A DNA stretch of 64,000 bases. It comes from Nesterenkonia aurantiaca. Its GTDB lineage: Bacteria; Actinomycetota; Actinomycetes; Actinomycetales; Micrococcaceae. The notes beneath the pieces are model-generated. The model did not search any database. It was not told the DNA's origin and saw only the letters and a program-made list of their open reading frames with translations. The number at the start of each line of letters is the position of its first letter. The first letter of the stretch is position 1. The stretch is taken from NCBI RefSeq assembly GCF_004364585.1, contig NZ_SOAN01000001.1:186001-250000 (forward strand), in the 5' to 3' direction. This document shows, piece after piece, positions 16,687-24,254 of the stretch. A program made the translations under genes and the position numbers.

Positions 16687-17568
16687 TCAGCCTGTGTACT
16701 CATACCAGCCACGGCCGTTCTTGCGTCCATAGCGGCCCTGCTCATAGAGCTTCTGCACCGACGGGTGCGGCAGATCTGCCGGGTCTCCGCTCTGCTCGTA
16801 CTCGGAGAGTCGGATCAGATACGACACGTCGATCCCCACCAGGTCCATGAGCTCGAACGGACCCATGGGGTGGCCCAGGGCTGTCCGGGCGGCCACATCG
16901 ATGTCCTGGTAGCTCGCCACGCCGTCGGCCTCCAGCCGCAGAGCCTCGTTCCGCAGTGCACCCAGCAGACGGTTGGCGACGAACCCCGGGATCTCCTTGT
17001 TCAACCGGACAGGCTGCTTCCCGAGCCGGTCCACCATCCCAAGCGCCGCCTCCACAGTCGCGTCCGAGGTCTGTGGGTTGCGCACCACCTCGACGCAGTT
17101 CATCACCAGCGCCGGGTTGAAGAAGTGCATGTTGCACACCCGGTCGGGCCTGGCTGTGGCATCCATGAGCAGAGACGAAGGGATGGTCGAGGAGTTGGTC
17201 GCCAGGATCACATGTTCCGGGGCGGCTTCGTCGAGAGCGGCGAACAGCTCTCGTTTGATGTCGATCCGTTCCACGGCGGCTTCGAGCACGAAGTCGGTCG
17301 TCCGAGCCGCCTCGAGGGAGTCCGTCGTATACGTCATCCGCTCCAGCGCGGAGTCGACCTCCTCGCTGCTGAAGGCCCCCTTCTCGGCCAGTCGTCGGAG
17401 GCGCCGCTGCGCCTCATCCCGCGACTGGTCAAGAGCTTCGGCGGCGAGGTCGCCTGTGGTCACGGTGTAGCCGGCCAGGGCGAAGGCCGCCCCGATCTGC
17501 GTTCCCATGGCCCCAGCTCCGACGACGAGGACGTCGTCGATGGTGTCGATGGTCGAATCGGGCGTCAT
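16687..17568 (-). CDS. 3-hydroxybutyryl-CoA dehydrogenase-type enzyme
   Basis: A 293-residue NAD(P)-dependent 3-hydroxyacyl-CoA dehydrogenase. Gly-Ala-Gly-Ala-Met-Gly at 17-22 binds the nucleotide, Asn-Ser-Ser-Thr-Ile-Pro and Met-His-Phe-Phe-Asn-Pro-Ala carry the active-site Ser and His, and Gly-Arg-Gly-Trp-Tyr-Glu-Tyr closes the C-terminal domain. It belongs to a different subgroup from the terminal gene of this operon, so the two probably act on different chain lengths or substituents. An AAGGAG RBS precedes ATG 17568. Confidence 0.92.
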   Translation of the reverse strand: MTPDSTIDTIDDVLVVGAGAMGTQIGAAFALAGYTVTTGDLAAEALDQSRDEAQRRLRRLAEKGAFSSEEVDSALERMTYTTDSLEAARTTDFVLEAAVERIDIKRELFAALDEAAPEHVILATNSSTIPSSLLMDATARPDRVCNMHFFNPALVMNCVEVVRNPQTSDATVEAALGMVDRLGKQPVRLNKEIPGFVANRLLGALRNEALRLEADGVASYQDIDVAARTALGHPMGPFELMDLVGIDVSYLIRLSEYEQSGDPADLPHPSVQKLYEQGRYGRKNGRGWYEYTG

Positions 17569-17649
17569 GTCTGCTCCTTGAGATGCTTCGCTGAAGTGCT
17601 TGGAAACTGTCCCGGGTTGGTCACGGGATCATCGATCAGGCTGTGGACG

Positions 17650-18471
17650 TCACTCCTCGGCGCGGAATCGCGCGCGGCGCTTCTCGAGGAACGCCGTGGC
17701 GCCTTCAGCCTTCTCATCGGAGGCGTAGAGCAGGGACTGCGCCAGGCGTTCGAGCAGCAGCCCTGTGGACTGGTCCGTCTCGGCGCCGCCGCGCACGACG
17801 AGCTTGGCCAGCCGCACGGCCAGCGGACCCTTGGCCAGGATCGTCTCGGCCGTGGACAGCACGGTGTCCATCAGCTCCTCGGCAGGGACCACGCTGGTCA
17901 CCAACCCGATGCGCAGAGCCTCATCCGCGTCGATGATGCGGCCGGTGAGGATCATCTCCTGCGCCCGGCCCAGGCCGACAAGTCGTGACAGCCGCTGGGT
18001 GCCTCCGGCGCCGGGAAGGATTCCGAGGTTGGTCTCAGGCAGGCCGAATTGAGCATTCTGCGCCGCCACGCGGATGTCGCAGGACATCGCCAATTCGTTG
18101 CCCCCGCCCAGTGCGAAGCCGTTGACCGCCGCAATGGTGGGCAGATCAGATTCCTGGATCCGGTCCCATAACCGCTGCATCCGAGCAGTGAGCCCGTCAC
18201 GCAGCGTGTAGCCGATGAGCTGATTGATGTCCGCGCCGGCCACGAACGCCTTCTCTCCATGACCGGTGAACACGACGGCACCGACGTCACCGTTGCGCTC
18301 GAGCGAGTCGAGCGCGGCCTCGATCCCATCCAGCACGCCGAAGTTCAGGGCATTGCGCACCTCCGGCCGGTTCACGGTCACAACAGCAACACCGCCTCTG
18401 ATCTCGGTGGTGACGACGCTTGTCCCGGGGGCAGCGCCGCTGGCGCTGCTGGTGGTGGTGGTCTCTGTCAT
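17650..18471 (-). CDS. Enoyl-CoA hydratase
   Basis: A 273-residue crotonase-superfamily hydratase adding water to a trans-2-enoyl-CoA. Both catalytic glutamates are present: Glu126 in Gly-Gly-Gly-Asn-Glu-Leu-Ala and Glu146 in Gly-Leu-Pro-Glu-Thr-Asn-Leu-Gly, followed by Pro-Gly-Ala-Gly-Gly-Thr-Gln-Arg-Leu. The oxyanion-hole segment Ala-Gly-Ala-Asp-Ile lies at 78-82. The first 20 residues are a Thr/Ser/Ala-rich extension. RBS AAAGGA is 6 nt from ATG 18471. It lies between the dehydrogenase and the transporter genes of the operon. Confidence 0.93.
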   Translation of the reverse strand: MTETTTTSSASGAAPGTSVVTTEIRGGVAVVTVNRPEVRNALNFGVLDGIEAALDSLERNGDVGAVVFTGHGEKAFVAGADINQLIGYTLRDGLTARMQRLWDRIQESDLPTIAAVNGFALGGGNELAMSCDIRVAAQNAQFGLPETNLGILPGAGGTQRLSRLVGLGRAQEMILTGRIIDADEALRIGLVTSVVPAEELMDTVLSTAETILAKGPLAVRLAKLVVRGGAETDQSTGLLLERLAQSLLYASDEKAEGATAFLEKRRARFRAEE

Positions 18472-18486
18472 GTCTGGTCCTTTCGA

Positions 18487-20493
18487 TCAGGCGACGCTTG
18501 TCGCAGGCGCGGGAGTCTGGGCGGGGATAGCACCGTCGTCGGCGGGGGTCCCGGGCTTCACGATCAGGAAGGCGAGCAGGAGGCTGGCCGCCACGAGCGC
18601 CAGTCCCAGGACGGCGCTGAGCGGCGCTGGCATGAACAGCAGGAACCCTCCGACGGCGCCCAAGAGGCGACCCAGGACGGGCATCCGGCGGTCGAAGCCG
18701 ACCGTCCAGCCCTCGATGGCCGAGGCCAGGGCGTAGACGCCTACGATGCTCAGTGCGAACGCGAGCAGCACCCGCCCGGCTGAATCTTGTGCCACGAGCG
18801 CGGGATTGAGGGCGAATCCGAACGGAACGATGTACTTCACCGCTCCCAGCTTCATGGCCGCCACGCAGGTGCCCATGGGAGAAGCCTTGGCGATTCCTGC
18901 CGCGGCGAAGGCGGCGAGACCTACGGGCGGGGTGATGTAGGAGACGGACGCCCAGTAGATGACGAACAGGTGGGCAGCGAGCGGGTTGACCCCCAGCTCG
19001 ATGACCGCGGGGACCATCACGATTGCCAGGAACACGTACGCCGCCGAGATCGTCATGCCCATGCCGAGGATGAAGCAGGTGACGGCGCCGGCGATGAGGA
19101 TGAGCACCACATTGTCGCCGACCGCTGCCACCAGCTCGCGGGCGAGGGAGAGGCTCACCCCCGTCGCCGTGAGGCCCCCGACGATCAGGCCGACGCCGGC
19201 GATGATCCCGATGATGTTTCCCAGCGTCCGACCGGCGGCCACAAGGAAGTCGGCGAACTCGCGCAGGCCGAACTTCTGGCTCGGGCGCAGGACAGCCACG
19301 ACCAGCAGCACCAGGATCACCCAATACGGCACCTGGGTCTCGGAGTTCGTGAAGAAGAGCAGCCCGGTGAGCAGAAGCAGGGCCATGATGTAGGGCCAGC
19401 CCTGCACCAGCGTGATGAGGGTCCGAGGGAGAAGCGCCACCGAGACGCCCTTCAGACCCTTTCGGGCGGCGTAGCCGTCGACCTGCAGGTAGATGCCGAG
19501 GAAGAAGAGGGCTGCAGGGATGGACGCGGCGATGAGGATCTCGGTGTAGGGCACTCCCACGAAGGAGACCATGAGGAACGCTGCGGTACCCATGATGGGA
19601 GGCGTGATGGACCCGCCTGAGGCTGCCGTGGCCTCGACCCCACCGGCATAGGTGGGACTGAACCCGGAGCGCTTCATGGCTGGAATGGTCATCGGCCCCG
19701 TGGTCAGGACATTGGAGACCGCGCTTCCGCTCATCATGCCCATCGCTGCGCTGCTCGCCACGGACACCTTCGCCGCGCCGCCTCTGTAGCGGCCGAAGAT
19801 CGACATCGAAAGTCTGTGGAAGAAGTCGGCACCGCCAGTGTGCTGCAGGGCCACCCCGAAGACCAGAAAACCGACCAGGATGGTTGCCGCAGTCTGGATG
19901 GGCAGGCCCAGCAGGCTCTCGGCTCCCATGGTGTGCACCTGTGCCAGGGTCTTGAGGTCGTAGCTGACACCCTGAAGGACTCCGATAGGAAGATCCCCCG
20001 CCACCAGTGGATACAGTGAGAACAGCAGGGCGATCACCGTGACGATCATTCCACCGGTCCGGCGCAGCGCTTCGAGCACCACGATCCACAGCAGGAACGC
20101 GGCGACTGTCGCGGCGGTGGGCGCCATGTACTCCCAGCCGAAGTCGTGGATACGGGTCCCGTTGACGGCGAAATAGCCGCAGACGCTCGCCGCAACCACC
20201 ATCAGCAGCACATCGAAAGCCTGCACTGGGCGTTCCTCGGGAGCGAGGTCGTCGCCAGATCCGTCCTCCCGCTGCTCCGCCGCCTGAGCGAGCGGGATCT
20301 TGCGCAGCGGATTGACGATGAACACCACCGGGAGGAACACGCCCAGGATCAGATAGAGGTACGAGTTCCTCAGCAGAGCCAGTCCGCCCACGTTCCAGAA
20401 GAAGACCTGGTTCATGGCGAGCAGCACGCCCAGGACCGTCAGCACGATCACGACCATCCGCCAGAACGGCGTCACTCGGTTCTCAGTTCTCAT
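18487..20493 (-). CDS. TRAP transporter fused permease (4TM plus 12TM), TAXI type
   Basis: A 668-residue polytopic membrane protein with many hydrophobic helices. The N-terminal quarter corresponds to the small DctQ-like subunit and the remainder to the large DctM-like subunit, as in TAXI-TRAP systems. Conserved stretches include Ser-Ala-Ala-Met-Gly-Met-Met-Ser-Gly-Ser-Ala (about 240) and Thr-Pro-Pro-Val-Gly-Leu-Ala-Ala (about 515). It uses an ion gradient to import a carboxylate delivered by the binding protein. I place the start at ATG 20493 because GAGAGGA lies 6 nt upstream; it overlaps the binding-protein gene by 11 nt. Confidence 0.93.
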   Translation of the reverse strand: MRTENRVTPFWRMVVIVLTVLGVLLAMNQVFFWNVGGLALLRNSYLYLILGVFLPVVFIVNPLRKIPLAQAAEQREDGSGDDLAPEERPVQAFDVLLMVVAASVCGYFAVNGTRIHDFGWEYMAPTAATVAAFLLWIVVLEALRRTGGMIVTVIALLFSLYPLVAGDLPIGVLQGVSYDLKTLAQVHTMGAESLLGLPIQTAATILVGFLVFGVALQHTGGADFFHRLSMSIFGRYRGGAAKVSVASSAAMGMMSGSAVSNVLTTGPMTIPAMKRSGFSPTYAGGVEATAASGGSITPPIMGTAAFLMVSFVGVPYTEILIAASIPAALFFLGIYLQVDGYAARKGLKGVSVALLPRTLITLVQGWPYIMALLLLTGLLFFTNSETQVPYWVILVLLVVAVLRPSQKFGLREFADFLVAAGRTLGNIIGIIAGVGLIVGGLTATGVSLSLARELVAAVGDNVVLILIAGAVTCFILGMGMTISAAYVFLAIVMVPAVIELGVNPLAAHLFVIYWASVSYITPPVGLAAFAAAGIAKASPMGTCVAAMKLGAVKYIVPFGFALNPALVAQDSAGRVLLAFALSIVGVYALASAIEGWTVGFDRRMPVLGRLLGAVGGFLLFMPAPLSAVLGLALVAASLLLAFLIVKPGTPADDGAIPAQTPAPATSVA

Positions 20494-21637
20494 CGCTGGT
20501 CCTCTCGTTTCCCAAGTTCTCGGCCTTCCATTCGGTCCAGTTCTCTTCGAGGTCCTGCTCGGAAGAGGACTCCAGGACGGTGGGCCAGGCTTCCCGCATC
20601 CGCTCGCCACGCTCGATCAGTTCGTTGTTCTTCTCCTCGAGCTCCTCCGTCCACACTCCGCGCTCCTTGAAGAAGCGGACGGTGCCGGCGTGGAACGGGA
20701 CCACCAGAGGTTCTTTGAGGACCGCGTCGAGGGAGAACTGCTGGGTGTCCGGCGTGGTGTCCTCGTAGTGCTCATAGTTCTCGACCATCGATTTCACGAG
20801 GAGGTAGACCTCCTCGGTGTCTCGGTCCCCCATCGTGGTGATCGGAATCGTGTACTCCAGGACCTGGGCGCTCTCGCCCTCCTCCACACCCGGGACGTCG
20901 GTCACCTCACCGACGTTCACCATGGGCATGAGCTCGTCCCAGGTCTCGTAGCGGCCCGGGTCTGGGTCGTCGAAGGTCAGCCATTTCACATCGGTCGTGG
21001 AGGCGAGCTCCTCGATGTTGGAGCCGACGACGTTCTGGTAGAGGGAATCGATCCGACCCGCCTGGAGAGCATCGAGCTGCTCGGCGTAGGAGATGGGAAC
21101 TTTCTGGACATCCTCACCGGTGAGGCCGCCATAGTTGAGGAACCCCTCCATCTTGTTGTTGATGGAGGTGCTCGCGGTCAGGTCAGGGAACTGTGTGCCC
21201 TCCAGGTCCTCGAAGGAGTCGATGCCGCTGTCCGCGCGGACCAACAGGCCGTAGTAGCCGAGGGGAGCCCACACCAGACTCACGTCCTGGGGCCCCCACT
21301 GCTCGTTGGCATACTCATAGTCGCCCTCGAAGGCGTAGAAGTACTCGTCGCCGGCCCGGGCATAGTCTGCGGTGCCGTTCACCAGCGGGGCCAGGCGGCC
21401 GATGCCGGTGTCCGAGGTCATCAGCCGCACCTGAAGCCCCTCTTCGTTGGTCAGGGTGTTCGCGATAGCGGCAAGGTCGTTATAGGTGCCGGTGCCCACG
21501 TTGTAGGTGGACCACACCGATTGCTCCGGCAGTGCGTCGGAGTCCGCACCCGCGCTGGCGTCGCCGCTGGCACAGCCGGTAAGGGCGAGCAGTGCGACGG
21601 CGCTCAAGGCAGTTGCACGGATCTTCGCTGTCTTCAT
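20483..21637 (-). CDS. TAXI-family TRAP transporter solute-binding lipoprotein
   Basis: A 384-residue extracytoplasmic binding protein with a lipobox Leu-Thr-Gly-Cys and lipidated Cys22. The domain starts near residue 40 with Trp-Ser-Thr-Tyr-Asn-Val-Gly-Thr-Gly-Thr-Tyr, the TAXI (TRAP-associated extracytoplasmic immunogenic) type. It hands its ligand to the fused permease whose gene overlaps the 3' end. Known TAXI ligands include glutamate and 2-oxoglutarate-like dicarboxylates, which would fit a dicarboxylate pathway. Ligand identity here is inferred only from neighbours. RBS GAAAGG precedes ATG 21637. Confidence 0.93.
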   Translation of the reverse strand: MKTAKIRATALSAVALLALTGCASGDASAGADSDALPEQSVWSTYNVGTGTYNDLAAIANTLTNEEGLQVRLMTSDTGIGRLAPLVNGTADYARAGDEYFYAFEGDYEYANEQWGPQDVSLVWAPLGYYGLLVRADSGIDSFEDLEGTQFPDLTASTSINNKMEGFLNYGGLTGEDVQKVPISYAEQLDALQAGRIDSLYQNVVGSNIEELASTTDVKWLTFDDPDPGRYETWDELMPMVNVGEVTDVPGVEEGESAQVLEYTIPITTMGDRDTEEVYLLVKSMVENYEHYEDTTPDTQQFSLDAVLKEPLVVPFHAGTVRFFKERGVWTEELEEKNNELIERGERMREAWPTVLESSSEQDLEENWTEWKAENLGNERTSDEN

Positions 21638-21667
21638 CGTGGCCTTTCGATCTACAGAGGTCGGCGC

Positions 21668-22465
21668 TCAGCGCCCGGAGAAGGAAGGAGCCCTCTTCTG
21701 GAGAAGGGCCTTTTTGCCTTCCATAAAGTCAGAGGTCTCGAACAGGGCGGGCTGGTGCTCCCGCTCGAAGAGGAGGGCCTCCTCGTAGGTGCTGGAGGCT
21801 TCGCGGATCCCGCGCTTGACCGCAGCGACGGCCAGCGGCGCCCTGCTCGCGAGTTCCTCGGCGCGGGCCATCGCGGCGGGCAGCACGTCCTGGTCCGTCA
21901 CCAGGTGATCGGCAAGACCTGTGGCGAGTGCCTCGGTCCCAGCGATGGGCACTGCCTCGAGCAGAATCTTCTGCGCACGTGCGGCGCCCACTCTTCGGAC
22001 CAGCGAGTGGATCAGCCCGCCGTCGGCGATCAGGCCCAACCGGGTGAACGGGAACAAGAATCGCGCACTGGTGCCGATCACGACGACGTCGCAGCAACAC
22101 ACCAGGCCCACCGCCACACCCGCCGCGGGACCGCTCACCGCGGCGACGACCGGTTTGTCGAGCGTTGCCAGCCGACGGACGAGAACCGCGAGATCTTCCA
22201 TGCGGGCGGCACCCTCGGCTGGATCCGTGGGCGGCATCGCTGCCAGGTCACCACCGCTGCTGAAGCATTCTCCCGAGCCGGTCAACACCACGGCCCGCAC
22301 TCTCGGATCTTCGGCGAGCTCCGCCAGCTCGGCGCGCAGTTCGGTGCGCATCCGGGATCCGAGCACGTTTCGGCGGGGAGGATCCTCGAGCACCACGATC
22401 GCCACGGCACCAGCACGCTGGACACGTACTCGCGCCGAAGTGTCGGCGGGGAGCTGATGCGGCAC
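21668..22465 (-). CDS. Crotonase-superfamily protein, probable enoyl-CoA isomerase rather than hydratase
   Basis: About 265 residues, first gene of the minus-strand operon. Both hydratase glutamates are missing: the positions hold Gly120 (Gly-Val-Ala-Val-Gly-Leu) and Phe140 (Phe-Pro-Phe-Thr-Arg-Leu-Gly). Instead Ile-Ala-Asp148-Gly-Gly provides an acidic residue where PaaG-type and delta3-delta2 isomerases have theirs. The oxyanion-hole segment Ser-Gly-Gly-Asp-Leu is intact. Isomerisation of an unsaturated CoA ester is therefore the better guess. The start is uncertain: GGAG lies 6 nt before GTG 22465, whereas an in-frame TTG at 22477 has no RBS. Confidence 0.82.
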   Translation of the reverse strand: MPHQLPADTSARVRVQRAGAVAIVVLEDPPRRNVLGSRMRTELRAELAELAEDPRVRAVVLTGSGECFSSGGDLAAMPPTDPAEGAARMEDLAVLVRRLATLDKPVVAAVSGPAAGVAVGLVCCCDVVVIGTSARFLFPFTRLGLIADGGLIHSLVRRVGAARAQKILLEAVPIAGTEALATGLADHLVTDQDVLPAAMARAEELASRAPLAVAAVKRGIREASSTYEEALLFEREHQPALFETSDFMEGKKALLQKRAPSFSGR

Positions 22466-22527
22466 GGAAGTCTCCAATGTGTGGGAAAAATGTCGTGCAG
22501 ATCACACTTCCACGGCCACTGATAAAG

Positions 22528-22576
22528 TTCAAATACCTAATGAAGGGTTGATTGATACCTGTATCGCAATTATCCG
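22528..22576. promoter_or_regulatory. Divergent control region with LysR-type inverted repeats
   Basis: This A+T-rich patch lies between the minus-strand operon and the divergent acyl-CoA dehydrogenase. It holds TTCA-N9-TGAA (22528-22544) and GATAC-CT-GTATC (22554-22565). ATACCT recurs at 22533 and 22555, 22 bp apart, or two helical turns. A candidate plus-strand promoter is TTGATT (22548-22553), 17 nt, TATCCG (22571-22576). It is the natural binding region for the LysR regulator encoded at 10609. Confidence 0.5.
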
Positions 22577-22654
22577 CTTCGAGGTGTTATCCGGATCACA
22601 AGTGCGCAATCCTAGGAAAAGACCTCTGCACATCCCGTCTTCAAGGAGCGCTCC

Positions 22655-23833
22655 ATGAACCCAGCCGCAGCAGATCTGCTCGATGTCGAAGCAGACTTCA
22701 GTTCCGAGGAGCGTGAGACCCAGGGAATGGTTCGCGAGTTCGTGGACAGACGCATCCGTCCGAACATCGCCGCGTGGTACGCGGATGCACACTTCCCGCA
22801 GGAGATCATCGCTGAGATGGCCACGCTTGGTCTGCTCGGCATGCATATCAAGGGTTATGGGTGCGCCGGAAAGTCCGCAGTGCAGTACGGCATCGCCATG
22901 CAAGAACTCGAGGCCGGAGATTCTGGCCTGCGCACATTCGTCTCGGTCCAAGGCTCGCTGGCGATGTCCGCGATCGCCAAGCATGGCTCCGAGGAGCAGA
23001 AGCAGCGTTACCTGCCAGGCATGGCCGCCGGTGAGATCATCGGGTGCTTCGGACTGACCGAGCCCACCGCGGGCTCGGACCCGTCAACCATGGCGACCAC
23101 CGCAGTGCGCGAGGGCGACCAGTGGGTCCTCCAGGGCGTCAAGCGCTGGATCGGTCTCGCCTCGATCGCCCAGGTGGCCGTGATCTGGGCGAAGGTCGTC
23201 GACGAGAGCGGGCGCAGTCGGGTCCGCGGCTTCCTCGTTCCCACCGACACTCCCGGTTTCACCGCTACTCCCATCGAGCAGAAGCTGTCGATGCGCGCCT
23301 CCATCCAGTGCGACATCACCATGGAGGACGTCCGTCTTCCGGCCGATGCCATCCTTCCCGAGAACCCGGGACTCCGAGGCCCCTTCTCATGCCTCAACGA
23401 GGCCCGCTACGGCATCATCTGGGGAGCCCTGGGGGCAGCGCGGGACAGCTTCAATGCCGCCCTGGAGTATTCCCAGCACCGAGTTCAGTTCGACAAGCCG
23501 CTTGCGGCGTACCAGCTCTCCCAGGCAAAACTCGTGAACATGGCCCTGGAGATCCAGAAGGGGCAGCTGTTGGCGCTGCGCATCGGCCGCCTCAAGGATC
23601 AGAATCGCTTGGAGAACCACATGATCTCCGCGGGCAAGTTGAACAACTGCAGGATCGCGATCGACGTGTGCAGAGAAGCGCGCACGATGCTCGGTGGCAA
23701 CGGCGTCACCCTCGACTACTCGCCGCTGCGCCATGCCAACAATCTCGAGTCCGTGCGCACCTACGAGGGCACCGATGAGGTGCACAGCCTGATCCTCGGC
23801 CAGCACCTCACCGGACACTCCGCCTTCCGCTGA
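22655..23833 (+). CDS. Acyl-CoA dehydrogenase of the glutaryl-CoA dehydrogenase type
   Basis: A 392-residue FAD enzyme. It keeps the glutaryl-CoA dehydrogenase signature residues: Arg93 and Ser97 (Gly-Leu-Arg-Thr-Phe-Val-Ser) match human Arg94 and Ser98, and Glu371 in Tyr-Glu-Gly-Thr matches the base Glu370. Other landmarks are Gly-Tyr-Gly-Cys-Ala-Gly (68-72) and Cys-Phe-Gly-Leu-Thr-Glu-Pro-Thr-Ala-Gly-Ser-Asp-Pro. It could oxidise and decarboxylate glutaryl-CoA to crotonyl-CoA, or act on a related dicarboxylyl-CoA. RBS AAGGAG is 7 nt from ATG 22655. It is divergent from the ten-gene operon and presumably co-regulated with it. Confidence 0.9.
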   Translation: MNPAAADLLDVEADFSSEERETQGMVREFVDRRIRPNIAAWYADAHFPQEIIAEMATLGLLGMHIKGYGCAGKSAVQYGIAMQELEAGDSGLRTFVSVQGSLAMSAIAKHGSEEQKQRYLPGMAAGEIIGCFGLTEPTAGSDPSTMATTAVREGDQWVLQGVKRWIGLASIAQVAVIWAKVVDESGRSRVRGFLVPTDTPGFTATPIEQKLSMRASIQCDITMEDVRLPADAILPENPGLRGPFSCLNEARYGIIWGALGAARDSFNAALEYSQHRVQFDKPLAAYQLSQAKLVNMALEIQKGQLLALRIGRLKDQNRLENHMISAGKLNNCRIAIDVCREARTMLGGNGVTLDYSPLRHANNLESVRTYEGTDEVHSLILGQHLTGHSAFR

Positions 23834-23873
23834 GCCGGACTGCGCCCTGTGGTTTCGGGGCCAGGACCGGCTC
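23832..23873 (+). terminator. Possible weak terminator after the acyl-CoA dehydrogenase
   Basis: GAGCCGG (23832-23838) pairs with CCGGCTC (23867-23873); the 28-nt loop can fold a second GCCC/GGGGC stem. There is no T-run. Confidence 0.3.
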
Positions 23874-23903
23874 CGGCGGCCCTCCTCCCGTCCGCGAGTG
23901 GTG

Positions 23904-23909
23904 GACACT
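23904..23909 (+). promoter_or_regulatory. Candidate -10 element (GACACT), leaderless start
   Basis: GACACT is followed by 6 nt and ATG 23916, with no Shine-Dalgarno sequence between. Confidence 0.35.
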
Positions 23910-23915
23910 GTAGCC

Positions 23916-24200
23916 ATGGACGAATCACCGCGCGCAGCCTCCGACCGTGACATGGAGCGCGTGATCCTCGAGCTGCTCGCGCAGCGCGCCGAGGCCGCGA
24001 CGATCTGCCCCTCCGAGGCGGCGCGCGCGGTGGCCGGCCAGCAGTGGCGGAGTCAGATGGACGCGGCACGGGCAGCGGCTCGACGCCTGGTGGCCGCCGG
24101 CGTCGTCGACATCACCCAGCGCGGCGACGTCGTCGATCCGACCACGGCACGGGGGCCGATCCGGATCCGGCGTCGTCCCGCCGACGGCGCCGCTGGCTGA
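23916..24200 (+). CDS. DUF3253 domain protein
   Basis: A 94-residue cytosolic protein. Residues 9-85 look like the small winged-helix DUF3253 domain: Ile-Leu-Glu-Leu-Leu-Ala-Gln-Arg, then Cys-Pro-Ser-Glu-Ala-Ala-Arg-Ala-Val, a Trp-Arg near 45, and Arg-Arg-Leu-Val-Ala-Ala-Gly-Val-Val-Asp-Ile-Thr-Gln-Arg-Gly. The Ser-Glu-Ala-Ala-Arg helix and the Gly-x-Val wing suggest nucleic-acid binding, but no function is established. The in-frame GTG 18 nt upstream is less likely because the -10 element would then fall inside the gene. Confidence 0.8.
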   Translation: MDESPRAASDRDMERVILELLAQRAEAATICPSEAARAVAGQQWRSQMDAARAAARRLVAAGVVDITQRGDVVDPTTARGPIRIRRRPADGAAG

Positions 24201-24242
24201 CCCGGCGCTCCCACACGCCTTGCCCCACGTCCGGCCGCGTGC

Positions 24243-24248
24243 GAATCT
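24243..24248 (+). promoter_or_regulatory. Candidate -10 element (GAATCT), leaderless start
   Basis: GAATCT is followed by 6 nt and ATG 24255. It is a poor match to TANNNT, but the spacing equals that of five other genes in the window. Confidence 0.3.
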
Positions 24249-24254
24249 GCAGGC

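Noticed and set aside
15508-17988. An 826-codon plus-strand open frame, and similar long frames at 2216-4030, 20414-22522, 40090-42375, 56099-57655 and 61331-62938
   Set aside because: Each lies opposite well-supported minus-strand genes with family motifs. Their products are His/Gly/Arg-rich without any recognisable domain, as expected for antisense frames in G+C-rich DNA.
22529-22984. Minus-strand frame opposite the start of the acyl-CoA dehydrogenase at 22655
   Set aside because: It is antisense to a strongly supported gene and extends over the divergent control region; there is no RBS or domain.
10609-23833. The degradation island as an integrated mobile element
   Set aside because: No integrase, transposase, tRNA-flanking direct repeats or terminal inverted repeats were seen at either end. 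The lower G+C of the regulator is only weak evidence for transfer.
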